From contig NZ_JAXCLX010000001.1 in NCBI RefSeq assembly GCF_034044635.1, positions 992,001 to 1,056,000 of the forward strand: a stretch of DNA of 64,000 nt, in the 5' to 3' direction. The DNA is from Dongia rigui (lineage in GTDB: Bacteria > Pseudomonadota > Alphaproteobacteria > Dongiales > Dongiaceae). The notes under the pieces were generated by a model. That model had not been told where the DNA came from and made no database searches. It saw only the letters and a list, made by a program, of their open reading frames with translations. The position numbers were made by a program, and so were the translations under genes. Position 1 is the stretch's first letter. Every line of letters begins with the position of its first letter. Below, in pieces: positions 54,939-63,925 of this stretch.

Positions 54939-57178
54939 TGCTGGACCTCGATCACGCAAACCCGTGGCACAGTTGCCGCCGGCAATTCAATGACGGTTTC
55001 GCCTGTCACCTCGATAAGGTCAAGCGGCTGATCGCCAAGTTTCGCCGCACGAACGTTGCCCGGCACGAAGAGGCGACCGCCAGCGGCCGGCACATCAAGG
55101 GCCAAGCCGTTCTTCGTGATCTCGATATGGCGGAAACGGCCAGGGATGTCGGTCGCAAAGATGACACGGTCATTGACCGTCAGCGTCATGCGGCCGCCCT
55201 TCGCTGCGATCAGCGCCTTGCCGCCGAAGGCATTCAGCGGGCCCAGCTGCCAATCGCCGGGCTGATGGGTCAACTCCCAGCCGCCCCATGGCGTCACGTC
55301 GACGATCTCGTTGACGGCCAAGAGCGGCAGCAGCAGACCCCAGCCATAGAAAAGGTCCGTGTCCGGCTGGTCGTCGGCAAGGCCGGTATCGGCGTTGAAA
55401 TTTTCCGGGCATTGGCGCTTCGCCCAGGCGGTGCCGAACAGGGCTGCGCTGTCGGCAGCAAGGCTCGTCGCTTCCTGGTCGATGCCGGCGCGCTTCAGCC
55501 CCTGATAGGTCAGATAGTTGAGCGGCGGCCAGGCACGGCCGCGCCAATAGACGTTGTCATGATAGGCCGGATCGTCGCGGGTGATCGACGGCAGGCGCCA
55601 TTTACCGCCGAACTTCTTTGGGTCATTGAGCGCCGTGAGCAATCCCTGCTGCTGCCCCTTGTCGGCGGCATCCGCCAGCATCGGATAGAAGCTGGTGGGG
55701 GCGAGCGGCTTCACGAAGGCACCGGACCAGCGGCGGTTGGCGAAGATCTTGCGATCTGCGTCCCAGAGGTCGTCATGTATGCGCTGGCGCAAGGCGGCAA
55801 CGCGCTGGCGCAGGCGTTCGGCAATGGCCGTTTCGCCAAGCCTGTCGGCAAAGAGCGCCAGCACTTCGGCATCCACCACCAGCGCCGAGTTCAGCGCCAC
55901 ATCGACCGCGTCGAGGCAGCCGGTCTTGGCATCGAACACCGTCTCGTCATGGAGCGGCGAGTTGTCCATGGTGGATTCGTTCTTGGCGCCGAGCTTGGTG
56001 CCCTTGTAAAGCCCGCTGCCGACATGGGCGGAGGTCCCCCAGCCCATGAGACCCTGAACCGGCGACGCCTTGGGTGCCCCGGAGCGGCGCTCGCACCACC
56101 AATCGTGATTCTTGAGGAGACGTCGGAAGCTCGGCTCGATCAGGCTGTCATCGCCGGTGTGTTGCCAGATCTTCCAGATGACGAAAGAGCAGACCGGCAA
56201 TTGCGAACGGTCGATCCAGGCGTCATTGCCGGTGATGAGGCAGGCAAGATTGCCGTCCGGCGTCTCGGTCGCCAGCACCGCCTTGACGCTTTCCTTGGCC
56301 ATCTCGGCATCGAACAAGGCCGTGCCCAAGGCGTGATAGCAGATGTCGTCGAGCCACAGGCCGAAGCCGCCGAATTTCTGCGCCACCCAGGCGCGGCTCA
56401 GCGACATATAGGGCCGGTCATTGATGAAATCGTGGACCGAGTTCCACCCCACAATGTCGCGGATGGCATCAAGGTTGCCGGCGTCGCGGCCGGTTTGGCG
56501 TTGCGTCAGAGCGGGTGCTGCAGGTGCCGCCAAGGTTGCCTTCGCCTGCGCCAGCGCCTCGCCCACGGTGTCGCCGAGGCCAATGGCAAAGCGCATCGTC
56601 GGCGTTTCGTCGAAATTGTAGCGCAGGGCCGGCACGCGGCCGCGGGTGCCGCGGGACGCCAGATAGAAATAGCCTTTGACGTGATATTCTTGCGCCAGCT
56701 GCGCGCGGTCGGCATGGAACGTCGCCATCAGCGGCTTTTCATCGCCGACGACCGCGACATGGGTGCCGTCGATACTGGTCGTCAGCACACCGCTCAGCTC
56801 GTCATACTGCCATTGGATATCGGGGCGGCCTTCCACTTCGAAGACTGGCTGCACCCAGAAGCGCAGGCCCCATTCCGCGTTTTCGGTGTTGCGCCACGTA
56901 CCGCGCAAGCCCAATCCCGTCGGCCGGTCCCACTGCCAGCTGAACGCCGTGCCGCAATGCTGCGCGTCGAAGGTGATCTGCCGGGCACCGACATCGCGCG
57001 GGCCGTAGGCAACGCCGCCGGCATTGGCCGGAAAATCGGTGAAGCTGTTCTTGGCGCCGGAATAGGCGCAGATGGTGACGGTGAGACCCAAGGGCAGGTG
57101 CATCATCTGCGCCGGGAATTCCGCGCGCCAGGTATTCCAATGCCGGTCTTTGGCAAGACCGGGGTAACGCGACGTCAT
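54935..57178 (-). CDS. Glycoside hydrolase, GH63/mannosylglycerate-hydrolase-like
   Basis: 747 residues with no signal peptide, so intracellular. The central and C-terminal (alpha/alpha)6 barrel has the typical repeats KFGGFGLWLDDICYHALGTA, MGWGTSAHVGSGLYKGTKLG, STMDNSPLHDETVFDAKTG and NVYWRGRAWPPLNYLTYQGL, resembling MGH1-type/GH63 enzymes. These release glucose or mannose residues from oligosaccharides or from glycosyl-glycerate-type compounds. The substrate here is unknown. ATG 57178 overlaps the preceding stop (ATGA), with GGAG 11 nt upstream; ATG 57184 is also possible. Confidence 0.85.
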   Translation of the reverse strand: MTSRYPGLAKDRHWNTWRAEFPAQMMHLPLGLTVTICAYSGAKNSFTDFPANAGGVAYGPRDVGARQITFDAQHCGTAFSWQWDRPTGLGLRGTWRNTENAEWGLRFWVQPVFEVEGRPDIQWQYDELSGVLTTSIDGTHVAVVGDEKPLMATFHADRAQLAQEYHVKGYFYLASRGTRGRVPALRYNFDETPTMRFAIGLGDTVGEALAQAKATLAAPAAPALTQRQTGRDAGNLDAIRDIVGWNSVHDFINDRPYMSLSRAWVAQKFGGFGLWLDDICYHALGTALFDAEMAKESVKAVLATETPDGNLACLITGNDAWIDRSQLPVCSFVIWKIWQHTGDDSLIEPSFRRLLKNHDWWCERRSGAPKASPVQGLMGWGTSAHVGSGLYKGTKLGAKNESTMDNSPLHDETVFDAKTGCLDAVDVALNSALVVDAEVLALFADRLGETAIAERLRQRVAALRQRIHDDLWDADRKIFANRRWSGAFVKPLAPTSFYPMLADAADKGQQQGLLTALNDPKKFGGKWRLPSITRDDPAYHDNVYWRGRAWPPLNYLTYQGLKRAGIDQEATSLAADSAALFGTAWAKRQCPENFNADTGLADDQPDTDLFYGWGLLLPLLAVNEIVDVTPWGGWELTHQPGDWQLGPLNAFGGKALIAAKGGRMTLTVNDRVIFATDIPGRFRHIEITKNGLALDVPAAGGRLFVPGNVRAAKLGDQPLDLIEVTGETVIELPAATVPRVCVIEVQQ

Positions 57179-57771
57179 GACCATTGCTCCAGGATTTCAT
57201 CGACGGTGGCGCAGAAGACTTGAGATTTGAGGCGCCGTGGGATGACGTCGAGAATCTGGCGATGACCGTCGGGATCGCTGCTGGTCAGCGCATCGGTCGG
57301 CAGGACCACGAAATAGCCGCGATCGACAGCTTCCATCAGCGTCCCCAGGACGCAGACATCGGTTTCGACGCCGGACAGAATCAATGTGTCGGCCTGGCGG
57401 CGTTTCAGCTCGGCGACCAGCGCTGCGCTGTGGAAGGATGAATAGGTCGGCTTGTCGAAAACAGCCGTGGGATCAGTGAGCGGCAGCAGATCGGCGAGGA
57501 TGTCCATTTGCGCGCCGGCGGAAAGCGTCGCCCCGGGCCACATGCGATAGAGCGCAGCCCAGGCCCCTTCCGCTTCCTCGGCTGAATGGGCGGAGATGAA
57601 GCGCGTCCAAAGCGTGTTCTTCGGCTTCGCCTTGGCAAGGCGCGAGATCGCCGGCACGATCTCATAGATGCCGGCAAAGCCCCATTGCGGGTTGGTCGCA
57701 AACACTTCCTGCATGTCGACGACGATATGCTGGCTGCGGGCGCTGAGCGGAAGCCTGGCGTGGTCGGTCAC
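57175..57771 (-). CDS. Isochorismatase-family cysteine hydrolase
   Basis: 198 residues: the catalytic Asp (HIVVDMQEVF), Lys (FDKPTYSSFH) and Cys (GVETDVCVLGTLMEAVDRGY) of the isochorismatase-like hydrolase family are all present. Members hydrolyse amides such as nicotinamide, N-carbamoyl compounds or isochorismate; the substrate is not evident. The start is GTG 57771, overlapping the preceding ATPase stop by 4 nt, and no ATG lies near. Confidence 0.9.
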   Translation of the reverse strand: MTDHARLPLSARSQHIVVDMQEVFATNPQWGFAGIYEIVPAISRLAKAKPKNTLWTRFISAHSAEEAEGAWAALYRMWPGATLSAGAQMDILADLLPLTDPTAVFDKPTYSSFHSAALVAELKRRQADTLILSGVETDVCVLGTLMEAVDRGYFVVLPTDALTSSDPDGHRQILDVIPRRLKSQVFCATVDEILEQWS

Positions 57772-58838
57772 GGTTGCACCACGACATTGTCGGCCGTTTC
57801 CCATTCCAGGGTAACGGCGCTTTGCTCCGGCAGCGGTGCCCGGTTCTTGTTCTGCTCGAACACGACGAAGAGCCGGTCGCCGACGCTGATGCGGTAGGTG
57901 AGGCTGGAGCCTGAGAAGATCGCCGCCTGGACGCGTCCGATGACGCGGTTGAGGCGCGGCGCCTGGCTGCCGCCGGGTTCGATGCTGATCTTTTCCGGAC
58001 GCAGGGCCACCAGCACATTGGCACCATTGGCGATGCCCTGATGGGTGACCACGATCTCGCTGCCATCCGGCATGGCGACGCGCGCCTCGTGACCCAGCAC
58101 GCCCACCACTTTTCCTTCCAGGAAATTGGCCTCGCCCAGGAAGCCGGCGGCAAAGCGGTTGACCGGCCATTGATAGACGGTGCGCGGCGCACCCGCCTGC
58201 ACGACCTGGCCCTTGTTGAAGATGGCGACGCGGTCGGAAAGGGTCAGCGCCTCTTCCTGGTCGTGGGTCACGAAAATGGTGGTGATGCCGATCTGGCGCT
58301 GGATGCGCCTGAGTTCCACCTGCATTTCTTGTCTCAGGTGCTTGTCGAGCGCCGAGAGCGGCTCGTCGAGCAGCAGCACCTTGGGCCGCGTCACCAGTGC
58401 CCGCGCGAGTGCCACGCGTTGCTGCTGGCCGCCGGAGAGCTGCTTGGGTCGGCGCGCTTCGTAGCCGCGAAGCTGCACGAGGTCGAGACTCTCGGCGACA
58501 CGCTGCTGGATCTCAGCCGCTGGCACATTGCGCACGTCGAGCCCGAAGGCCACGTTCTCGGCCACATTCATATGCGGGAAAAGCGCGTAATTCTGGAACA
58601 CCATGCCGATATTGCGCCGGTGCACCGGGATGCGGGAAATGTCGGTGCCATCGATGCGGATCTCGCCGGCATCGAGTTCGATGAAGCCGGCGATCGAGCG
58701 CAGCAAGGTGGTCTTGCCGGAACCGGAGGGTCCCAGCAGGCCGAAGAATTCGCCATCGGCGAAGGTCAGGTCGACCCCATCCAATGCTGCGACCGGGCCA
58801 TAATGTTTGGCCGCGCCATTGACGGCAACTTCACTCAT
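57768..58838 (-). CDS. potA: Spermidine/putrescine-type ABC transporter ATPase
   Basis: 356 residues: Walker A GPSGSGKTTLL, Q-loop YALFPHM, signature LSGGQQQRVALARAL, Walker B VLLLDEPLSALD, H-loop FVTHDQEEAL, and a C-terminal TOBE regulatory domain (VLVALRPEKISIEPGGSQ). It powers the permeases encoded just upstream. It overlaps the permease gene by 8 nt. 'Pot' is a family name; the substrate may not be a polyamine. Confidence 0.93.
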   Translation of the reverse strand: MSEVAVNGAAKHYGPVAALDGVDLTFADGEFFGLLGPSGSGKTTLLRSIAGFIELDAGEIRIDGTDISRIPVHRRNIGMVFQNYALFPHMNVAENVAFGLDVRNVPAAEIQQRVAESLDLVQLRGYEARRPKQLSGGQQQRVALARALVTRPKVLLLDEPLSALDKHLRQEMQVELRRIQRQIGITTIFVTHDQEEALTLSDRVAIFNKGQVVQAGAPRTVYQWPVNRFAAGFLGEANFLEGKVVGVLGHEARVAMPDGSEIVVTHQGIANGANVLVALRPEKISIEPGGSQAPRLNRVIGRVQAAIFSGSSLTYRISVGDRLFVVFEQNKNRAPLPEQSAVTLEWETADNVVVQP

Positions 58839-59646
58839 TTCCGGATCTTTCCCCACCAAAGCGATAGAACCTGGCCACGATCAGCATCAACCCCATCGAA
58901 ACCGCGATGATGATGGTCGAGATGGCGTTGATTTCCGGCGTGAAGCCCTTGCGGATCGAGGTATAGATCTCGACCGGCAAGGTCGTGACGCCGGGCGGGG
59001 CCAGGAAGTATGAGATAACGAACTGGTCGAAGGAGACGGCAAAGGCAAAGAGCGCTGCCGCCACGACGCCCGGCGCCAGGATCGGTACCGAGACGCGGCG
59101 GAAGACCTGCCAGGGTGTCGCCCCCAGCGTCGCCGCTGCTTCCTCCAGCGCCTTGGGATAATCATTGAGGCGCGCACCCACGACGAAGATCACATAGGGA
59201 AGCGACAGCGCCACGTGGCCCAGCAGAATGGCGTGGAGGCCGCGCGCCATGCCGGGCACCCCCATGGCCTTCGCCGTCCAGAAGAAGAACACCAGCATCG
59301 CCGTACCGATGACCAGCCATGGAATGGCAATGGGCGGGAACAGCAATCCCTGCAGCAGGGTCTTGCCGCGGAAGGTGTAGCGGCCAAAGGCCACCGCCGC
59401 CATGGTACCGAACGAGGTGGCGATCACCGTATTGGCCAGCGCTATGAGCAGGCTGTTGAGGCCGGCCTTCAGCAGCTTGTCGTTTTCAGCCAGCGCCTTG
59501 AACCAGACCAGGTCGAATTCGAAAGGCAGCGCGTAGAGCGGTGATTTGTTGAAGGCGAAGAGCGCCATCACCAGGATCGGCAAATAGAGGAAGACCAGCA
59601 CCAGGAGGAGATAGAAGCGGATGCCGCCGTCGAGAAGCCGCTTCAT
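58831..59646 (-). CDS. potC: ABC permease, PotC type
   Basis: 271 residues, six membrane helices, with the cytoplasmic EAA-type loop (NDYPKALEEAAATLGATPWQ) that docks to the ATPase. Start ATG 59646 overlaps the previous stop by 4 nt. It forms the channel with the PotB-type protein. Confidence 0.93.
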   Translation of the reverse strand: MKRLLDGGIRFYLLLVLVFLYLPILVMALFAFNKSPLYALPFEFDLVWFKALAENDKLLKAGLNSLLIALANTVIATSFGTMAAVAFGRYTFRGKTLLQGLLFPPIAIPWLVIGTAMLVFFFWTAKAMGVPGMARGLHAILLGHVALSLPYVIFVVGARLNDYPKALEEAAATLGATPWQVFRRVSVPILAPGVVAAALFAFAVSFDQFVISYFLAPPGVTTLPVEIYTSIRKGFTPEINAISTIIIAVSMGLMLIVARFYRFGGERSGNE

Positions 59647-60506
59647 GCATTGCCTCCCTGCTTGCGAAGGAAGGGATAGAGCAGCCCGAAGATGATCAGC
59701 ACGATGGCGAGCAGGATGAAGGACAAGGCCGAGCCCAGCGGCCAATTGGCCGTCACGGTGAACTGCTCTTCGATATTCATGCCGAGTGTCGCCCCCTTGG
59801 TGCCGCCGAGGATGCGGGGTTCCATGAACGAACCGATGACCGGCACGAAGATGAGGGCAGCGCCCGAAATGATGCCGGGCAGGCTCAACGGCAGCACCAC
59901 GCGCCAGAACGTCGTGAATGCCGTGGCGCCGAGCGACCGCCCAGCCTCGATGAGGCTGTCATCGATCGCCTGCAAGGCGATGTAGCAGGTGAGGATCATG
60001 TAAGGGAGATATGAATGCGTGAGGCCGATGATGACGGCCGGATAGCTGTAGAGAAGATCGAAGGTGGGTGCCCCCGGGAACATCGCCTGGACGCTCATAT
60101 CGACGATGCCGTTCGAGCGCAGCACCATGGTCCAGGAGAAGATGCGCACCAGAGCGTTCGACCAGAAGGGCAGCACGATGAGGAGGAAGATCGCCTCGCG
60201 CCAGCGCCCCTTGATGCGCTTGGCCAGCGCATAGGCCGCCGGATAGCCGATGAGCAGGCAGAACAAGGTAACCCACAAGCCCAACTGTACCGACCACATG
60301 GTCAGCGGCCAGTAGAAGCCCTTGGTGAAATAGGCACGGTAATTGTCGAGCGTGAAACTGGCCGGCTTCGGAATGAGCGGCGACTTATCAAGGAAGCTCA
60401 AGGCCAGCATGGCCAGAAGCGGCAGGAAAATCGTGCAGGCGAGCCACAGATAGGCCGGCCCGGTGAGGGTCAAAATGGCCCAGCGTGTGCGCGTCGTCGG
60501 TGTCAT
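59643..60506 (-). CDS. potB: ABC permease, PotB type
   Basis: 287 residues, six membrane helices. The EAA loop reads IDDSLIEAGRSLGATAFTTF. ATG 60506 follows AGGGGAATAGG. It lies 77 nt downstream of the binding-protein gene with a stable hairpin between them. Confidence 0.93.
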   Translation of the reverse strand: MTPTTRTRWAILTLTGPAYLWLACTIFLPLLAMLALSFLDKSPLIPKPASFTLDNYRAYFTKGFYWPLTMWSVQLGLWVTLFCLLIGYPAAYALAKRIKGRWREAIFLLIVLPFWSNALVRIFSWTMVLRSNGIVDMSVQAMFPGAPTFDLLYSYPAVIIGLTHSYLPYMILTCYIALQAIDDSLIEAGRSLGATAFTTFWRVVLPLSLPGIISGAALIFVPVIGSFMEPRILGGTKGATLGMNIEEQFTVTANWPLGSALSFILLAIVLIIFGLLYPFLRKQGGNA

Positions 60507-60526
60507 CCTATTCCCCTTGAACGAAA

Positions 60527-60562
60527 GACGCCGCCCCACCCTTTCAGGTTCGGGGCGGCGTC
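60527..60562 (-). terminator. Intercistronic hairpin between binding-protein and permease genes
   Basis: Perfect 11-bp GC-rich stem (60552-60562 with 60527-60537), followed on the minus strand by TTTCGTT. It probably acts as a partial terminator or mRNA stabiliser that keeps the binding protein in excess over the permeases. Confidence 0.6.
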
Positions 60563-60583
60563 CCTGCGTTCACCCCAAGTTCG

Positions 60584-61699
60584 TTACTTCGCGAACTCGG
60601 TCTTAACTTCGGTCCAAAGATCAGAGAAATCCTGGCGCTCCTTATCGGTGAGCGGCGCCATGAATTGCAGCCGCTTGATGGCTGCCTGGTCGGAATAAAG
60701 GGTCTTGTCGTCGCCTTCGGGCATCGCCGCCATCGCCGCATTGTTGGCCGAGGCCGGAGCACCGATCTTGGTGGCCCATTCGACATAGAAGGTCGGGTCG
60801 ATCATGAAATCGATGAACTTATGGGCACCTTCGGCATTGGGCGCGTCCTTGCCGATGGCAAGGCCGTCGAACCAGCCGACAGCACCCTCATCCGGCACGA
60901 CGAAGCCGACCGGCAGCTTGAAATTGTTCTTCGAGCGCAGGGCCGAACCCGACCAGTAGACCGAGATGTCGAAGGTCTTGGCCTGGAACGACTTGTTCCA
61001 CTCGTCTTCCGAGGTCCACAGCATGGCGATGTTGGGCTTCAGGGCGAGGAGCTTTTCCTTCACCTTGGCAAGGTCCTTCGGGTGGTTCATGTCCTGGCCC
61101 GTGGCGATGGCGCCAAAGCTGACCGCCTCGATCGCGTCATCGCGGAACGAAACGCGCTTGGCGAGCTTCGAATCCCAAAGGGTTTCTAGCGATTTCGGCG
61201 CTTCCTTGAAGACTTCGGTCGAATAGCCGATCGCCGTGATGCCCCAGACCCAAGAGACGCCATAGACCTTGCCGTCGGCTTCCAAGAGCGGCGAGTCGCG
61301 GAAGGCCGGGTTGAGATCGCCGTAATGGCTGATCTGCGCGGTATCGATCGGCTGGATGACGCCGAGTTCCGAGGCGCGATCGTTCCAGGCGGAATTGGTG
61401 ACGATGACGTCGTAGGTGCCCGGATTGGTCTGCAGCTTGGTGATCATCTCCGATTCGGAGTTGTAATAATCGTGCACGACATCGAGGCCGGTCGCCTTCT
61501 TGAAGATCTCAAGCGCCCATTTCTCGTCCGTGCCGTAACCCTGCCAGTTCAAGACCTTCACTTCGCCGGCCGCCATGGCAAGGCGGCTGACGAAGGGCGC
61601 CACACCGGCACCCAGGGCCAGGGCCGAGGCCCCCGCCACAAATTTGCGCCGCGACACAGTGCCGAGGCCAGCATTAAGCCCACGCATCTTCCCAGTCAT
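60584..61699 (-). CDS. potD: Periplasmic substrate-binding protein, PotD type
   Basis: 371 residues with a twin-arginine-type signal (SRRKFVAGASALALGAG) and cleavage near AMAAG. The mature part is a PotD/PotF-like binding protein (VKVLNWQGYGTDEKWALEIF, YDVIVTNSAWNDRASELG, SWVWGITAIGYSTEVF). It captures a small ligand for the permeases. First gene of the seven-gene operon, with a palindromic site upstream. Confidence 0.93.
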   Translation of the reverse strand: MTGKMRGLNAGLGTVSRRKFVAGASALALGAGVAPFVSRLAMAAGEVKVLNWQGYGTDEKWALEIFKKATGLDVVHDYYNSESEMITKLQTNPGTYDVIVTNSAWNDRASELGVIQPIDTAQISHYGDLNPAFRDSPLLEADGKVYGVSWVWGITAIGYSTEVFKEAPKSLETLWDSKLAKRVSFRDDAIEAVSFGAIATGQDMNHPKDLAKVKEKLLALKPNIAMLWTSEDEWNKSFQAKTFDISVYWSGSALRSKNNFKLPVGFVVPDEGAVGWFDGLAIGKDAPNAEGAHKFIDFMIDPTFYVEWATKIGAPASANNAAMAAMPEGDDKTLYSDQAAIKRLQFMAPLTDKERQDFSDLWTEVKTEFAK

Positions 61700-61782
61700 T
61701 TTTCGTCCTCCTCACGGGCACACGAAGCGGTGCCTTCGGGACCGAGCAAAACATGGTTTATGGTCACATTCAAGGGAAGATC

Positions 61783-61796
61783 GTTTGCATGCAAAC
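61783..61796. promoter_or_regulatory. 14-bp perfect palindrome upstream of the transporter operon
   Basis: GTTTGCATGCAAAC lies 84 nt before the potD start. It has the form of a dimeric regulator operator (GntR- or LacI-like). The matching regulator is not in the window. Confidence 0.5.
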
Positions 61797-61961
61797 AATC
61801 TTCCGGTCACCTCTGCTTGAGGGGCCGGGGCGCAATCGTTAGGTTGACCGGATGCACAGATTTTTGCACTGCAGCGAAGCGCGCCGCCGCCGCACTTGAC
61901 TAAAGCCAGGGCCGCCGCCGTGATGGCTGGCAGTCGCATTCACGAGGATTCGGAAACGCCC

Positions 61962-63215
61962 ATGTCGCATCCGCAGCATCTTCCCAGCGGGGTCGGGACG
62001 CCCCAAGCTGACGGGGCGCCGCTGGTGGCGCGGACCCGGTTCCCGTTGCTCCGCAACCAGCCGGACCTGGTCTATCTCGACAGCGCCGCCAGCGCCCAGA
62101 AGCCGGATGTGGTCATCGACCGGCTGACGCGCTTCTACACGGGTGAATATGCCAATATCCATCGTGGGCTTTACCCCTTAAGCGAGATTGCGACGGAAAA
62201 TTACGACGCGGCGCGGACGCGGGTCGCGCGCTTCCTCAATGCCGGCCGGGATGAGGTCATCTTCACCCATAATGCGACCGAGGGGACAAACCTGGTGGCG
62301 CATGCCTTCGGCGACGCCAATCTCAGGCCCGGCGACCTCATCCTCACGACCCTCCTCGAACACCACGCCAATATCGTGCCCTGGCAGCTCCTCAAGGAGC
62401 GCCGGCACCTGCGTCTCGCGGCGGTGCCGATCGATGCCCATGGCGATCTCGACCTCGAGCGGTTCGAGATGTTGTTGTCGCGCGAGCCGAAACTGGTCTG
62501 CGTCACGGCCGCTGCCAACACCATCGGCACGGTGACGCCGCTTAAAGAGATCGTCGCCATGGCGCACCGGGCCGGGGCCTTGGTCATGGTCGATGCGGCG
62601 CAGGCGGCCCCGCATTTCCGCCTCGATGTCAGGGATCTCGACTGCGATTTCCTCACCATCACGGGCCACAAGCTCTACGGCCCCGATGGCATCGGCGCCC
62701 TCTATGTGAAGGAAAAGCTGCTGGCCGATCTGCCGCCCTTCATGGGCGGCGGCGGCATCATCCGCTCGGTCAGCATCGATCACACGGACTATGCCGCCGG
62801 ACCCCGCCGCTTCGAGGCCGGCACGCCGGCGATCGGCGCTGCCATCGCGTTGGCGACCGCGCTCGACTTCATCGACGAGATCGGCTTTGGGGCCATTGCA
62901 GCCCATGATGCCGCCTTGACCGACTATGCCGCTGGTCGGTTGGCCGAGATTTCCGGCCTCAAGATCCTGGGGCGTCCGCAGCACCGCATCGGCATCCTGT
63001 CCTTCACCTTGGATGGGATCCACCCGCACGACATCGGCACGCTGCTGGGCGAAAGCCGCATCTGCATTCGCGCCGGCCACCACTGCGCGCAGCCGCTGAT
63101 GGAGCATTTCGGTGTTACCGGCACGGCCAGGGCTTCCTTCGGCGTCCATAACACAACCCAGGATGTCGACCGGCTGGTTGACAGCCTTGCCCGCGTGCGG
63201 CAGATGCTGCGCTGA
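61962..63215 (+). CDS. Cysteine desulfurase, SufS type
   Basis: 417 residues, a group-II class V aminotransferase fold. YLDSAASAQKPDVVIDRLTR, FTHNATEGTNLVAHAF, the PLP region (DFLTITGHKLYGPDGIGALY, with Lys in GHK) and the sulfur-accepting Cys in IRAGHHCAQPLMEHFGV are all present. It takes sulfur from cysteine for Fe-S clusters or thio-cofactors. No other suf genes are adjacent, so it may be a stand-alone desulfurase. ATG 61962 is preferred to the upstream ATG 61896 by family length. Confidence 0.88.
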   Translation: MSHPQHLPSGVGTPQADGAPLVARTRFPLLRNQPDLVYLDSAASAQKPDVVIDRLTRFYTGEYANIHRGLYPLSEIATENYDAARTRVARFLNAGRDEVIFTHNATEGTNLVAHAFGDANLRPGDLILTTLLEHHANIVPWQLLKERRHLRLAAVPIDAHGDLDLERFEMLLSREPKLVCVTAAANTIGTVTPLKEIVAMAHRAGALVMVDAAQAAPHFRLDVRDLDCDFLTITGHKLYGPDGIGALYVKEKLLADLPPFMGGGGIIRSVSIDHTDYAAGPRRFEAGTPAIGAAIALATALDFIDEIGFGAIAAHDAALTDYAAGRLAEISGLKILGRPQHRIGILSFTLDGIHPHDIGTLLGESRICIRAGHHCAQPLMEHFGVTGTARASFGVHNTTQDVDRLVDSLARVRQMLR

Positions 63216-63246
63216 CACCTTCGACAATTCGCGTGAGTAAGCTTCC

Positions 63247-63921
63247 ATGATCGTCATCATTCCCGACGTCCTCACCGTGGACGAACAATCGCAGCTTCGC
63301 TTGCTGGCCTCGCAGTCGAACTTCGTCGATGGCAAAGAGACGGCCGGGTTCCGGGCCAAGATGGTCAAGAACAACGAGCAGGTCGCCAAGGACGCCGCCA
63401 ACAAGCGGCAGCTCCAGGAAATTGTCGTCGCGGCACTCAACCGGTCGAAGGATTTCCGCCGCGGCGCCATCCCCTTCCGCATCCGCCCGCCGCTGATCAG
63501 CCGCTACCGGCCAGGGATGACCTATGGCCCCCACATCGATGACGCATTGATGGGGTCGGCCACCAGCCGTGACCGCACCGATGTCTCCTGCACCGTCTTC
63601 ATCAATGACGCCTCGGAGTATGAGGGCGGCGAGCTTGTCATCCACTCCCCCTTCGGCGTCCAGGAAGTGAAACTGCCCGCGCGCTATGCCGTGATCTACC
63701 CGTCCGGCACGCTGCATGAGGTGGCCGAGGTGACCAAGGGCGAGCGCCTGGTGGCGGTCACCTGGATCCAATCCTATGTCCGCGACGAGCGGCACCGGCA
63801 GTTCCTGTCGGACGCATTGGAGGTGCGCGACAAGCTGCACACGATCGACCCGAAGATGGTGGAAGCGGATACCGCCTCGCGCCTTTACACCAACCTGTTG
63901 CGCATGTGGGCCGAAACCTGA
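63247..63921 (+). CDS. PKHD-type Fe(II)/2-oxoglutarate hydroxylase (PiuC/YbiX)
   Basis: 224 residues. Iron ligands are His and Asp in TYGPHIDDALMG and His in PSGTLHEVAEV; the 2-oxoglutarate Arg is in KGERLVAVTWIQ. The family (YbiX, PiuC) is widespread, iron-regulated and linked to siderophore receptors in some genomes; its substrate is unknown. It starts 31 nt after the desulfurase gene. Confidence 0.93.
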   Translation: MIVIIPDVLTVDEQSQLRLLASQSNFVDGKETAGFRAKMVKNNEQVAKDAANKRQLQEIVVAALNRSKDFRRGAIPFRIRPPLISRYRPGMTYGPHIDDALMGSATSRDRTDVSCTVFINDASEYEGGELVIHSPFGVQEVKLPARYAVIYPSGTLHEVAEVTKGERLVAVTWIQSYVRDERHRQFLSDALEVRDKLHTIDPKMVEADTASRLYTNLLRMWAET

Positions 63922-63925
63922 CGCC

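Noticed and set aside
54938-57223. Plus-strand open frame of 761 codons antisense to the glycoside hydrolase
   Set aside because: The minus-strand protein has clear family motifs and operon overlaps; this frame has none.
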